This document shows, piece by piece, positions 36,215 to 45,385 of a stretch of 64,000 nucleotides of DNA. How positions within the stretch are numbered: position 1 is the first letter of the stretch; the number at the start of each line of letters is the position of its first letter. This DNA is from Candidimonas humi. GTDB lineage: Bacteria > Pseudomonadota > Gammaproteobacteria > Burkholderiales > Burkholderiaceae_B. The DNA lies in NCBI RefSeq assembly GCF_019166065.1, contig NZ_JAHTBN010000007.1, forward strand, positions 163,482 to 227,481, written 5' to 3'. Below the pieces are notes generated by a model, which ran no database searches, was not told the origin of the DNA, and was given only the letters and a program-made list of their open reading frames with translations. Position numbers and translations under genes: made by a program.

Positions 36215-37147
36215 GTGGATTTTCGACAGTTGAAGGCCTTTCTCACGGTGGCCGAAATAGGCAATGTGACCCGTGCAGCGGAACTGCTCAACATCGTGCA
36301 ACCCGCGGTATCGCGCCAGATACGCCTGCTCGAGGAAGACCTCGGAATCCAGTTGTTCGAACGCGGACGGCATGGCATGGCCCTGACCGACGCGGGCAGA
36401 GCATTGGTGGAATATGGCCAGCGTGTCATGCTGGAGCTGGACCGGGCGCGCGCCCTGTTGAAAAGCTCCGAAACAGCGGTCGGCGGCCTCGTCACGATAG
36501 GCTTGCTCCCCAGCACCAGCGAAATGCTTGCAAGCCCGCTGGTCACCGCCGTATCGCAGCAATATCCGGGCATCCGCCTGCGCGTCGCCATGGGATACGC
36601 CGGCACATTGCTGCGTTGGCTGGAAACCGGCGAGGTCGACGCCGCCCTTTTGTATCGGGCGGAACGATCGGCGGAAATCCAGACGACGCCGCTGGTCGAA
36701 GAACCATTATGGGTGATAGGCCCGCGAGACAGCGGCTTCGAGCGCAGCCAGCCCGTGCATCTGTCGAAACTCGTCGGCCGAAAATTCATCCTGCCCAGCG
36801 CGCCCCACGGCATCCGGACCTTGGTCGAGCATGCCTGCAGGACGGCAGCAGTGTCCCTGGACCTTTCCGTGGAAACGAATGCCTTGAGCGTGCAGCGCAG
36901 CCTGGTCCTGGGCGGTCATGGGCTCACGATCCTGCCGCCCATAGCCGTGGCAGAGGACCTTGCGCAAGGCCGGCTATCCGGGGCTCCGGTCTGCGGCCCC
37001 GACATCGCACGGACCATAGTGCTTGCTTTGCCGTCCAATCGATCCACCGGCCGGCACATTCGCAGCGTAGTGAATATTCTTGTCGAGGAAATGCGGCGCG
37101 CGGTCCAGGCAGGGTTATGGCCGGAAGGCCGCTGGCTCGCGGATTGA
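36215..37147 (+). CDS. LysR-family regulator divergent from the TPP decarboxylase operon
   Basis: This 310-residue LysR protein has an N-terminal HTH (FRQLKAFLTVAEIGNVTRAAELLNIVQPAVSRQIRLLE region) and an effector domain starting GGLVTIGLLPSTSEMLASPLV. It most resembles the group of LysRs such as Nac and CynR. I prefer the GTG at 36215, with GAGG 8 bases upstream, because it gives the usual V/MDFRQLKAF start; a TTG at 36176 would add 13 residues. It is divergent from the TPP/aldehyde dehydrogenase genes and probably activates them through the two palindromes. Confidence 0.85.
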   Translation: MDFRQLKAFLTVAEIGNVTRAAELLNIVQPAVSRQIRLLEEDLGIQLFERGRHGMALTDAGRALVEYGQRVMLELDRARALLKSSETAVGGLVTIGLLPSTSEMLASPLVTAVSQQYPGIRLRVAMGYAGTLLRWLETGEVDAALLYRAERSAEIQTTPLVEEPLWVIGPRDSGFERSQPVHLSKLVGRKFILPSAPHGIRTLVEHACRTAAVSLDLSVETNALSVQRSLVLGGHGLTILPPIAVAEDLAQGRLSGAPVCGPDIARTIVLALPSNRSTGRHIRSVVNILVEEMRRAVQAGLWPEGRWLAD

Positions 37148-37198
37148 AGTGTGTTTTATGGCTGGTCTTCCCGCTGTTGGGAAAGAGCCGGGAATGAA

Positions 37199-37275
37199 TG
37201 GTCGGGGCGAGAGGATTTGAACCTCCGGCTCCTGCGTCCCGAACGCAGTACTCTACCAGGCTGAGCTACGCCCCG
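37199..37275 (-). tRNA. tRNA-Pro, anticodon CGG
   Basis: The 77-base cloverleaf starts CGGGGCG and ends CGCCCCG-A-CCA, a perfect 7-bp acceptor stem with encoded CCA. The anticodon arm CTGCG-TTCGGGA-CGCAG gives anticodon CGG, reading CCG. The T arm contains GGTTCAAATCC. The D arm AGCTCAGCCTGGTAGAG is typical. Confidence 0.97.
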
Positions 37276-37423
37276 ATTTGATGCTGTGGTGGCTTGCCGA
37301 ACCACTTGCCCGCAATCCTGGCGAAATGCGAACCGAACTTGCGCCCGTCCGGGGGCCGGATGGGTCCGCGATAATGCGGGAGCCGTATTTTAGCAAAACC
37401 GGGCGCGCTGCGCCTGGGCTGGG

Positions 37424-38389
37424 TCAACGGTCCCGCTCGACCGCGAAAGAGCAGAATTCTAGCAAAGAATCGCGATAAGCGGAAACGGGGAAGGCATCCA
37501 GGGCGGCGCGGGCCAGTTCGGACTCGGCGCGGGCCGCCTGGCGGGTGTAGTCCAGCGCATCGGTGTCGTGTATGGCGCGGGCCACGGCCTCGAAATCGGC
37601 TTCGCCGGTCTGGATCGCCGTCTTGATGAGCTCGCGCTGGTCCGGCGTCCCGACTTCCATGACGCGGATCAGCGGCAGTGTGGGCTTGCCCTCGCGCAGG
37701 TCGTCGCCGACGTTCTTGCCCAGGGACTGGACGTCGCCGCTGTAGTCCAGCACGTCGTCGATCAACTGGAAGGCCGTGCCGACGTGGCGGCCATAGGCGG
37801 CGGCGGCCTCGACCTGCCGCGGCGTGCCCGCGGCGATCACGGCTCCGACCTGGGACGAGGCTTCGAACAGTTTCGCGGTCTTATAGCGCACCACCTGCAG
37901 ATAGCGATCGAGCGAGACGTCGGGGTCGTGCACATTCATCAACTGCAGCACTTCGCCTTCGGCGATGACGGTGGTGGCTTCCGAGAAAATGGACATGACC
38001 CGCATGGTGCCGGCCTCGACCATCATTTCGAAAGAACGCGAATACAGGTAATCGCCCACCAACACGCTGGCGGCGTTGCCGAATACGGCGTTGGCGGTGC
38101 TGCGGCCGCGCCGCAGGTCGGATTCGTCGACTACGTCGTCGTGCAGCAGGGTCGCGGTGTGGATGAATTCCACCACCGCGGCCAGCAAATGGTGGTACGA
38201 GCCCTGGTAACCCAGGGCCTTGGCCGCCAGCAGCAGCAAGGCCGGACGCATGCGCTTGCCGCCGGCGCCCACGATATAGTCGCCGATGGTACGGATCATG
38301 ACGACATCGGAATTCAAGCGCGCGCGGATGACCGCGTCGACGGCTTTCATATCGTCAGCAATGGGAGCAATCAGCTCGGCGAGATTCAA
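37424..38389 (-). CDS. ispB: Octaprenyl diphosphate synthase (polyprenyl synthetase)
   Basis: This enzyme of about 321 residues extends farnesyl diphosphate with isopentenyl units to make the ubiquinone side chain. The two aspartate-rich motifs are LLHDDVVDES and LIDDVLDYSGD, and GGKRMRPALLLL is conserved near residue 43. The frame is open to a GTG at 38455, but the TTG at 38389 gives NLAELIAPIADDMKAV, the usual start and length (E. coli IspB is 323 residues). The chain length (C40) is an assumption from the family. Confidence 0.88.
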   Translation of the reverse strand: MNLAELIAPIADDMKAVDAVIRARLNSDVVMIRTIGDYIVGAGGKRMRPALLLLAAKALGYQGSYHHLLAAVVEFIHTATLLHDDVVDESDLRRGRSTANAVFGNAASVLVGDYLYSRSFEMMVEAGTMRVMSIFSEATTVIAEGEVLQLMNVHDPDVSLDRYLQVVRYKTAKLFEASSQVGAVIAAGTPRQVEAAAAYGRHVGTAFQLIDDVLDYSGDVQSLGKNVGDDLREGKPTLPLIRVMEVGTPDQRELIKTAIQTGEADFEAVARAIHDTDALDYTRQAARAESELARAALDAFPVSAYRDSLLEFCSFAVERDR

Positions 38390-38647
38390 GATTTTGTCCG
38401 GATTTGTAAGTCTGCGAAACAAGAGAAGGATTATACGTGCTAGCAGGTTCCCCACGGGAACGCGGGGCCGGCCCGTTTTGCGGCCCGGCCGGACTGCCAG
38501 GGCGGCGGATTTGTTAAGCTAACTGTTTTCCACGCTGCAGCCCTCGCCCGCGGGTCCGATACCCGGCGCCGGGCGCAAGGCCCGTCGCGCCGGCAAGAAC
38601 GACGCGGCTGCCGACGCAGCAGCCGCCCACATCCTGGAGAGTTTTCC

Positions 38648-39514
38648 GTGAGTGCCAAGGACCTGAGCACCTTGATCGAACGCGCCGAGCAAGTACTGGC
38701 GCAACTGGAGGCCTGGCTGCCTCCCGCCCCTCCCGCGGCCGACTGGTCGGCGCACGCCTACCGCTGGCGCAAGCGCGGCAACCGCGGCTGGCTCGATCCG
38801 GTGCGCAATATCATGGCCATCCACACGGACGATTTGCAGCACATCGAGCGCCAGAAAGGCATCATCGACCGCAACACCCGCCATTTCCTGCAGAAGAAGC
38901 CCGCCAACAATGTGCTGATGACGGGCGCGCGCGGCACCGGCAAGAGCTCGCTGGTCAAGGCCATGCTGGCCGCCTATGGCGACCAGGGCCTGCGCCTGAT
39001 CGAGGTCGACAAGAGCGACATGGGCGATCTGGGCGATATTGTGGACATGGTGGCGCAGCGTCCCGAACGCTACATCATCTTCTGCGACGACTTGTCCTTC
39101 GAAGAGGGCGAGGCCGGCTACAAGGCGCTGAAATCGCTGCTGGACGGCTCGATCAGCGCCTCGGGCGAGAACGTGCTGATCTACGCCACATCCAACCGGC
39201 GCCACCTCATGCCCGAATACATGAGCGAAAACCTGGATGCCAAGCACCAGGCCGACGGCGAGATCCACCCCGGCGAGACGGTCGAGGAAAAAATTTCGCT
39301 CTCCGAGCGCTTCGGCCTGTGGCTGTCCTTTTATCCCTTCAAGCAGGACGATTATCTGGACATCGTGAACTACTGGCTCAAGGAACTGGGCTGCACGCAG
39401 GCCGACATCGATGCGTCGCGCACCGAAGCGCTGCAATGGGCGCTGGAGCGCGGTTCGCGTTCGGGGCGCGTGGCGCGCCAGTTCGCCCGCGACTGGTCGG
39501 CACGACATGTCTGA
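38648..39514 (+). CDS. DUF815 AAA+-type ATPase
   Basis: This 288-residue ATP-binding protein has Walker A GARGTGKS at 93-100 and the Walker B-like IIFCDDLSF near 143-151, with DGSISASGENVLIYATSNRRHLMPEYM resembling a sensor-1 region (ATSN). The family is widespread in Proteobacteria but has no established function that I can state. The start is GTG at 38648. It overlaps the next gene by 8 bp, so its product is coupled to the Nudix protein. A role in DNA or nucleotide maintenance is only guilt by association. Confidence 0.8.
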   Translation: MSAKDLSTLIERAEQVLAQLEAWLPPAPPAADWSAHAYRWRKRGNRGWLDPVRNIMAIHTDDLQHIERQKGIIDRNTRHFLQKKPANNVLMTGARGTGKSSLVKAMLAAYGDQGLRLIEVDKSDMGDLGDIVDMVAQRPERYIIFCDDLSFEEGEAGYKALKSLLDGSISASGENVLIYATSNRRHLMPEYMSENLDAKHQADGEIHPGETVEEKISLSERFGLWLSFYPFKQDDYLDIVNYWLKELGCTQADIDASRTEALQWALERGSRSGRVARQFARDWSARHV

Positions 39515-40628
39515 AGAAAACTCGGGCAATCCGCCTCGGCCCGAAATGCCCGCCAAGCCCCTGATCCACGTAGCAGCAGGCATGATCCTGCGCGCCGACG
39601 GTGCCCTGCTGCTGGCCGAGCGCCCCGCCGACAAGCCCTGGTCGGGCTGGTGGGAATTGCCCGGCGGCAAGATCGAACCAGGCGAGACAGTGCTGCAGGC
39701 GCTGGCGCGCGAGCTGGATGAAGAGCTGGGTATCCAGATCACCCAGGCCACGCCATGGGTCACTCATGTACACGAGTACCCCAAGAATATCGTCAGCCTG
39801 GCCTTCTGCCGCGTCACGGGCTGGAACGGCACGCCGACCGGGCGCGAAGGCCAGACGCTGGCCTGGGTCGATCCGCATGCGCCCATCACTGTCGGCAAGC
39901 TGCTGCCAGCCACCGAGCCGCCTCTGCGTTGGCTGCGGCTGCCCGACCGCTACCTGATCACATCCATAGGCGGGCAACAGGAACTGCCCGGCTATCTTGC
40001 GCGGCTGGACACAGCCTTGCAGCAAGGCATCAGGCTGGTGCAGTTCCGCGAACCTGCATGGCAGCAGCGGGACGGCGAGCAGGCCGTGGCGGCGGCCTTG
40101 CAGGAAGTGCTGCGGCGCTGCCGCGAGCACGGTGCGCGCTGCCTAGTGAATAGCGCCCATCCCCGTGACTGGTGGGATCGAGCCGACGGCGTGCACCTGC
40201 GCGCCGCCGATGCGCGCCTGCCCGAGGTGGCCGCGCGGCTGCGCCGGGCCGCCGAGGACTCGAACGCCACTGGTGCCGACGCGGCAGCCGGCGCCCAAGC
40301 CGCCCCGGATAACCATGCGGGGGCAAATGCCGCCGCAGCCGGGCCGAACTCGTGGCCCGACCGGCTGCTGGGCATGTCGGCCCACGACGCGGCCGACCTG
40401 ACGCTGGCGCGCGAGCTGGGGGCCGATTTCGCGGTGCTCGGCCATGTGCTGGACACGCCTTCGCACCCCGGCGAGCCCGGCATGGGCTGGGAACGTTACG
40501 CCGAGCTGGCCGGCGGCGCCGGCCTGCCGGTGCTGGCCATAGGCGGCCAATCGGAAGCTACGCTGGACGAGGCGCGCCGCCACGGCGCGCATGGCATAGC
40601 CGGCATCCGCGGGCTGCTGGGCTACTGA
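39507..40628 (+). CDS. Fusion of Nudix (MutT-like) hydrolase with thiamine-phosphate-synthase/TenI-like domain
   Basis: This 373-residue protein starts with a Nudix domain whose box is complete: Gly54...Glu60...Arg68-Glu69...Glu72-Glu73...Gly75 (core RELDEELGI). This is the MutT class that hydrolyses 8-oxo-dGTP. The second half (about 150-373) has the ThiE/TenI TIM-barrel pattern: QGIRLVQFREP, LVNSAHPRDWW, DGVHL, GMSAHDAADL, DFAVLGHVLDTPSHPG and VLAIGG. About 35 Ala-rich residues interrupt the barrel near 250. Such Nudix-ThiE fusions exist in many Beta- and Gammaproteobacteria, and the TenI half is thought not to make thiamine phosphate; its role is not established. Confidence 0.83.
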   Translation: MSEENSGNPPRPEMPAKPLIHVAAGMILRADGALLLAERPADKPWSGWWELPGGKIEPGETVLQALARELDEELGIQITQATPWVTHVHEYPKNIVSLAFCRVTGWNGTPTGREGQTLAWVDPHAPITVGKLLPATEPPLRWLRLPDRYLITSIGGQQELPGYLARLDTALQQGIRLVQFREPAWQQRDGEQAVAAALQEVLRRCREHGARCLVNSAHPRDWWDRADGVHLRAADARLPEVAARLRRAAEDSNATGADAAAGAQAAPDNHAGANAAAAGPNSWPDRLLGMSAHDAADLTLARELGADFAVLGHVLDTPSHPGEPGMGWERYAELAGGAGLPVLAIGGQSEATLDEARRHGAHGIAGIRGLLGY

Positions 40629-40816
40629 TAAAGGATCGGGGGGCAAGCGCGGCGATCGCCACGCTGCCTCACCCTTTTCTCTTCAGCTTGTATTGCCCGC
40701 GGCTGCACACCTGGTGCTTGTTTCATTCTCAAGTCAATCGTGCGCTTTGCCTGCTTCGCTTGCCGTACTAGGACCTGCGCTTCGCTGGCGCGTTCACGAT
40801 CGATCTAGAAACGGAA

Positions 40817-42280
40817 TTACTTCGACGGCGAGCCGGTATTCGGCGGCGAGCCCGTATTGCCGCCTTCGTCCGGCGCGGCCTGCCAGCCGCCGCCCAGGGC
40901 CGCGATCAGTTGCACGCTGGCCACCAAACGCTGCGCCTGCAACGACAGCGCGGACCTTTCGGTGCTGAGCGCGGTGGCCTCCACCTGCGCGACGCTGAGG
41001 TAGTCGATCATGCCGGCGGCGTACTGGTTCTCGGTCAGACGCAGCGAGTTGCGCGACGCAGTCAGCGCCCGGTCCTGGGTCTGCTGCTCACGCGCCATGA
41101 CGCGCAGTTGCACCAGATAATTCTCGACTTCTTGCAAGGCGTTCAGTACGGTAGACCGGTAGGCGGCCGCCTGGGCGTCGTAGGCGGCTCGCGCCTGCTC
41201 GATATTGGCCTGGCGCGCGCCGCCGTCGAACAAGGTCAGGGCCAGTGCCGGGCCCAGCGACCAGAAACGTGTCGGCGCAGCCAGCCACAAGGCCCAGCGG
41301 TCGTTGCTCAAGCCGCCGTCGGCGCTCAAGGTCAGGTCGGGGAACCAGGCGGCTTCGGCCACCCCGATCTGGGCGTTGGCCTCGGCGGTGCGCCGCTCGG
41401 CGGCGGCCACGTCGGGACGGCGCTCCAGCAGTTGCGAAGGCAGTCCCACCGGAATTTCCGGCAGCTTGCCGATGCCGGACGCCGACGCCAGCGAGAAAGC
41501 CGATGGCGGCTGGCCGGTAAGCACCGCCAGGGCATGCTCGTACTGGGCTCGCTGCCACTCCAGGGCCAGCGCATCGGTATGGGCATTCTCGAGCTGCGCA
41601 CGCGCCGATTCCACGTCGACCTGCGCCGCAACGCCAGTGCTGTAGCGGTTCTCGGTGATGGTGAGCGAGCGCTGGTAGGCCTGCAGCGTCTGGGCGTACA
41701 GGCGCTGCTCGGCGTCCAGCGCGCGCAGGTTGAAATAGGTCTGCGCCAGCGTCGACTGCAGGCTGAGCCGGGTCGCAGCCATGTCGGCCGCGCTGGCCTG
41801 CGCGCTGGCCCGGCTGGATTCGACCGAGCGCCGCACTTTGCCCCACACATCGGGCTCCCAACTGACTGTGCCGGTCAATGTGGACTGGGTGCCGCGGGTC
41901 GAAGCATCCGACCCGCCGCTGCTGCCCGAACGGGTCGCCGAGAGGTTCGCGCCGACGGTGGGAAAGAAGTCCGCCCGCGCGCCCTTGAGCAGCGCCTGGG
42001 CCTGGCGGTACTGCGCCTCGGCCTGGGCCAGGTCGGCGTTGTGCGCCAGCAGCGCCTGCATCAAGCCGTCGAGCACCGGGTCCTGGTACGCGCGCCACCA
42101 GTCGGCGCGCAGCGCCGTGTCGGCCGGCTGCGCCGGCTTCCAGCCCTGCGTTTCTTTATAGGCATTGCCCACGGGCACATCGGGACGGTGGTAGTCCGGC
42201 CCCACCGCGCAGGCGCTCAGCGCCAGCGCCAGCGCCGCCGGCAGCAGGCATCGAGAAATTTTTCTTGTCGGCATAATCAT
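40817..42280 (-). CDS. Outer-membrane efflux lipoprotein (NodT/OprM type)
   Basis: This 487-residue protein is the outer-membrane channel of the adjacent RND pump. A lipoprotein signal ends in LSAC at residues 21-24, followed by [10 protein letters not shown], the classical start of the NodT family. The two repeats with [18 protein letters not shown] and [18 protein letters not shown] are the conserved OEP repeats. Its ATG overlaps the mdtC stop by four bases, so it is the last gene of mdtABC-oprM. The C-terminal [11 protein letters not shown] repeat is low complexity. Confidence 0.9.
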   Translation of the reverse strand: MIMPTRKISRCLLPAALALALSACAVGPDYHRPDVPVGNAYKETQGWKPAQPADTALRADWWRAYQDPVLDGLMQALLAHNADLAQAEAQYRQAQALLKGARADFFPTVGANLSATRSGSSGGSDASTRGTQSTLTGTVSWEPDVWGKVRRSVESSRASAQASAADMAATRLSLQSTLAQTYFNLRALDAEQRLYAQTLQAYQRSLTITENRYSTGVAAQVDVESARAQLENAHTDALALEWQRAQYEHALAVLTGQPPSAFSLASASGIGKLPEIPVGLPSQLLERRPDVAAAERRTAEANAQIGVAEAAWFPDLTLSADGGLSNDRWALWLAAPTRFWSLGPALALTLFDGGARQANIEQARAAYDAQAAAYRSTVLNALQEVENYLVQLRVMAREQQTQDRALTASRNSLRLTENQYAAGMIDYLSVAQVEATALSTERSALSLQAQRLVASVQLIAALGGGWQAAPDEGGNTGSPPNTGSPSK

Positions 42281-45200
42281 GTTGCAGTCCCACGCTTGCG
42301 CCCGGCCCACAGGCGGAAGCGGTCGAGGTACAGGTAGACCACGGGGGTCGTGTAAAGGGTAAGAATCTGGCTCAGGAACAGGCCGCCCACGATGGTCAGG
42401 CCCAGCGGACGGCGCAGTTCGACCCCGGCGCCCGAGGCCAGCACCAGCGGCAAGGCGCCGAACAGCGCCGAAACCGTGGTCATCATGATAGGCCGGAACC
42501 GCACCAGGCACGCCTGGTAGATGGCGTCGCGCGAGGACAGATTATCTTCGCGCTCGGCCTGCAGCGCAAAATCGACCATCATGATGGCGTTCTTCTTGAC
42601 GATACCGATCAAGAGGAACACCCCGATCAGAGCGATCAGCGTGAACTGCTCGCCCAGCAGCATCAAGGCCAGCAAGGCCCCGATGCCCGCGGAGGGCAAG
42701 GTGGAAAGAATCGTCAGGGGATGCACGTAGCTCTCGTAGAGCATGCCGAGCACGATGTACATGGTGACCAGCGCGGCCAGGATCAGCCAGGGCTGCTGCG
42801 CCAGCGACTGCTGCAGGGCCTGGGCATTGCCCTGGAAGCCGGCCTGGATTTCGCGCGTGGGCAGGCCCGTGCGCGCCACCGCCTTCTCGATGGACTGCAC
42901 GGCCTGCTCCAGCGCCACGCCGGGCGCCAGGCTGAAGGACACAGTGTCGGCGGCAAACAGCCCTTGGTGCTGCACCGACAGCGGCGCATTGCCGACCTCG
43001 AAGTGGGCGAAGGCGGATAGCGGCACGCGATTGCCGCTGGACGTCACCACCTGCACCAGGCGCAGCGATTCCGGATCCTTGGCATAGCGCTGGTCCACGC
43101 CCATGACGACGTGATATTGGTTCAAGCGCCCGTAGATCACCGAGATCTGCCGCTGGCTGAACGAATCGTTCAGGGTCGAGGCGATCAGGCCCATGTCCAC
43201 CCCGAGCCGGGTCGCGGCGGTGCGGTCGATCACCAGATTGACCTGCGTGCCCTTGTCCTGCACGTCGGTATCCACGTCGACCAGCTCCGGCAGCCCCGCC
43301 ATGGCCTGCTGCACCTTGGGCAGCCAGGTCTTGAGCAGCGCAAGGTCGCTGGCCATCAGCGTGTAGTCATACGAAGCCGTGCTGGTCTGGCGGCTGCCCA
43401 TGCGTATGTCCTGTTGCGGCACCAGCGTCAGGCGCGCCCCGGGCTCGTTCTGGAATTTGCTGCGCAGGCGGTTGGCCACTTCCAGCGCGCTGGCCTTGCG
43501 CACATCCACGGGCTTGAGCTGGATCAGCATGAAACTGGAGTTGCTGCCGCCGCGCCCGCCGGCGAAGCCGGTCACGCTTTCGATGGCCGGATCCTGCAGC
43601 AGCACTTTGCGGAAGGCCTCGAGCTTGGGCATCATGGCGGAAAAAGAAGTGCCCTGGTCGACCCGGAAGAAACCCATCAACTGGCCGGTGTCCTGCTGCG
43701 GGAAGAAGCCCTTGGGCACTACCTTGTACAAATAGACATTCAGGCCGACGGTGATGGCCAGCAGCAGCAGCATGAAACGGCCGTGCGCCAGCGACCACGA
43801 CAGCGAACGCTTGTAGCCTTCCCACAGTATCTCGCCCAGCCGCTGGAAGCGCCGCGCCAGCCAGCCCGGCTCGCGTGGCGCTTTTTCCTGGCGGCGCAGG
43901 ATGCGCGCGCACATCATAGGCGTCAGCGTCAGCGACACGAATAGCGACACCATGATGGACGCCGACAGCGTCACCGCGAACTCGCGGAACAGGCGGCCGA
44001 CCATGCCGCTCATCAGCAGTATGGGTATGAACACCGCCACCAGCGACACGCTCATGGCCAGCACGGTGAAGCCGACTTCCCGCAGGCCGCGGATCGCGGC
44101 CCGCAGCGGCGGCACGCCGCGTTCCATGTGGCGGATGATGTTCTCCAGCACCACGATGGCGTCGTCCACCACGAAGCCCGTGGCCACGATCAGCGCCATC
44201 AGCGAAATCGTGTTCAGCGTGAAATTGAACAGCAACATCAGGCTGAAGGTAGTGACCAGCGACACCGGCACCACCACGCTGGGGATCAGCGCCGCCCGCG
44301 CATTGCGCAGGAACAGCAGCACCACCAGCACTACCAGCACCACGGCGATCACCAGGGTAAGCTCGGCCTCGTGCAGCGAGGCGCGAATGCTGGGGGTGCG
44401 GTCCTGCGCCACGGTGAGCGTCACGGCGGCCGGCAGCATTGCTTGGAAGCGCGGCAGTTCCGCCCGTATCGCGTCCACGGTGGCGATGATGTTGGCGTCG
44501 GCCTGGCGCCTCACGATCAGCAAGATGGCCTTGCGGTCGTTGAAAAAGCCCGCATTGAAGATGTCTTCGACCGAATCGCTGACCGTGGCCACGTCCTTCA
44601 GGCGTATGGGCGCGCCATTGCGCCAGCCCACGATCAACGGCCGGTACTGCGCCGCCGAGGTCATCTGGTCGCCGGGGCTGACCTGCCAGTGGTAGTGGTC
44701 GTTCTCGACCATGCCAGTGGGACGCACGACATTGGCGTTGGACAGCGCCGTGCGCACATCGTCCAGCGCCAGCCCGGCGGCGTTCAGGGCCTGCGGGTCC
44801 AGGTCTATGCGTATCGCCGGCAGCGAGCTGCCGCCGACGTCGACCTCGCCCACGCCCTGCACCTGGGCGAGCTTCTGCGCCAGCACGGTAGAGGCCAGGT
44901 CGTAGAGCTTGCCCTGCTCGACCGTGGGCGAAGTCAGCGCCAGCACCATGATGGGCGCGGCGGCCGGGTTGACCTTGTGATAGGTGGGGTTGCTGCGCAG
45001 GCTCGAGGGCAGCAGCGTGCGCGCCGCATTGATGGCGGCCTGCACGTCGCGCGCCGCGCTGTTGATGTCGCGGCTCAGGTCGAACTGCAGGGATATGCGC
45101 GTCGAGCCCTCGGTGCTGCTGGAGCTCATGTCGGTGACCCCGGCGATCGACCCCAGGGCTTGCTCGAGCGGCGTGGCGACGCTCGAGGCCATGGTCTCGG

Positions 45201-45366
45201 GGCTGGCGCCGGGCATGCTGGCCGACACCGAGATCATGGGGTAGTCGACCTGCGGCAGCGGCGAGACCGGCAGCAGGCCGAACGCCAGGGCCCCCGTCAG
45301 CACCAGCGCCATGCTCAGCAGCGTGGTCGCCACCGGCCGCATGATGAACAGGGACAGGAACCTCAT
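42277..45366 (-). CDS. mdtC: RND multidrug efflux permease MdtC
   Basis: This 1029-residue HAE1 permease forms the proton-driven inner-membrane part of the pump together with MdtB. The essential acidic pair in the fourth membrane helix lies in [16 protein letters not shown]. The start [17 protein letters not shown] and the segment [21 protein letters not shown] are those of the MdtC group. The order mdtA-mdtB-mdtC fits the E. coli system, where MdtB2C heterotrimers were reported. Substrates known for that pump (bile salts, novobiocin) may not carry over. Confidence 0.92.
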   Translation of the reverse strand: MRFLSLFIMRPVATTLLSMALVLTGALAFGLLPVSPLPQVDYPMISVSASMPGASPETMASSVATPLEQALGSIAGVTDMSSSSTEGSTRISLQFDLSRDINSAARDVQAAINAARTLLPSSLRSNPTYHKVNPAAAPIMVLALTSPTVEQGKLYDLASTVLAQKLAQVQGVGEVDVGGSSLPAIRIDLDPQALNAAGLALDDVRTALSNANVVRPTGMVENDHYHWQVSPGDQMTSAAQYRPLIVGWRNGAPIRLKDVATVSDSVEDIFNAGFFNDRKAILLIVRRQADANIIATVDAIRAELPRFQAMLPAAVTLTVAQDRTPSIRASLHEAELTLVIAVVLVVLVVLLFLRNARAALIPSVVVPVSLVTTFSLMLLFNFTLNTISLMALIVATGFVVDDAIVVLENIIRHMERGVPPLRAAIRGLREVGFTVLAMSVSLVAVFIPILLMSGMVGRLFREFAVTLSASIMVSLFVSLTLTPMMCARILRRQEKAPREPGWLARRFQRLGEILWEGYKRSLSWSLAHGRFMLLLLAITVGLNVYLYKVVPKGFFPQQDTGQLMGFFRVDQGTSFSAMMPKLEAFRKVLLQDPAIESVTGFAGGRGGSNSSFMLIQLKPVDVRKASALEVANRLRSKFQNEPGARLTLVPQQDIRMGSRQTSTASYDYTLMASDLALLKTWLPKVQQAMAGLPELVDVDTDVQDKGTQVNLVIDRTAATRLGVDMGLIASTLNDSFSQRQISVIYGRLNQYHVVMGVDQRYAKDPESLRLVQVVTSSGNRVPLSAFAHFEVGNAPLSVQHQGLFAADTVSFSLAPGVALEQAVQSIEKAVARTGLPTREIQAGFQGNAQALQQSLAQQPWLILAALVTMYIVLGMLYESYVHPLTILSTLPSAGIGALLALMLLGEQFTLIALIGVFLLIGIVKKNAIMMVDFALQAEREDNLSSRDAIYQACLVRFRPIMMTTVSALFGALPLVLASGAGVELRRPLGLTIVGGLFLSQILTLYTTPVVYLYLDRFRLWAGRKRGTAT

Positions 45367-45385
45367 GGAAGCGTCTCGCCCTGCA

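Noticed and set aside
37276..37423. Attachment site or integrated element beside tRNA-Pro
   Set aside because: No direct repeat of the tRNA 3' end and no integrase gene were seen; the catabolic cluster on the other side may have been acquired, but there is no sequence proof.
40629..40816. Small gene between the Nudix fusion and the oprM-type gene
   Set aside because: Short open frames here lack a ribosome site and have no family pattern.
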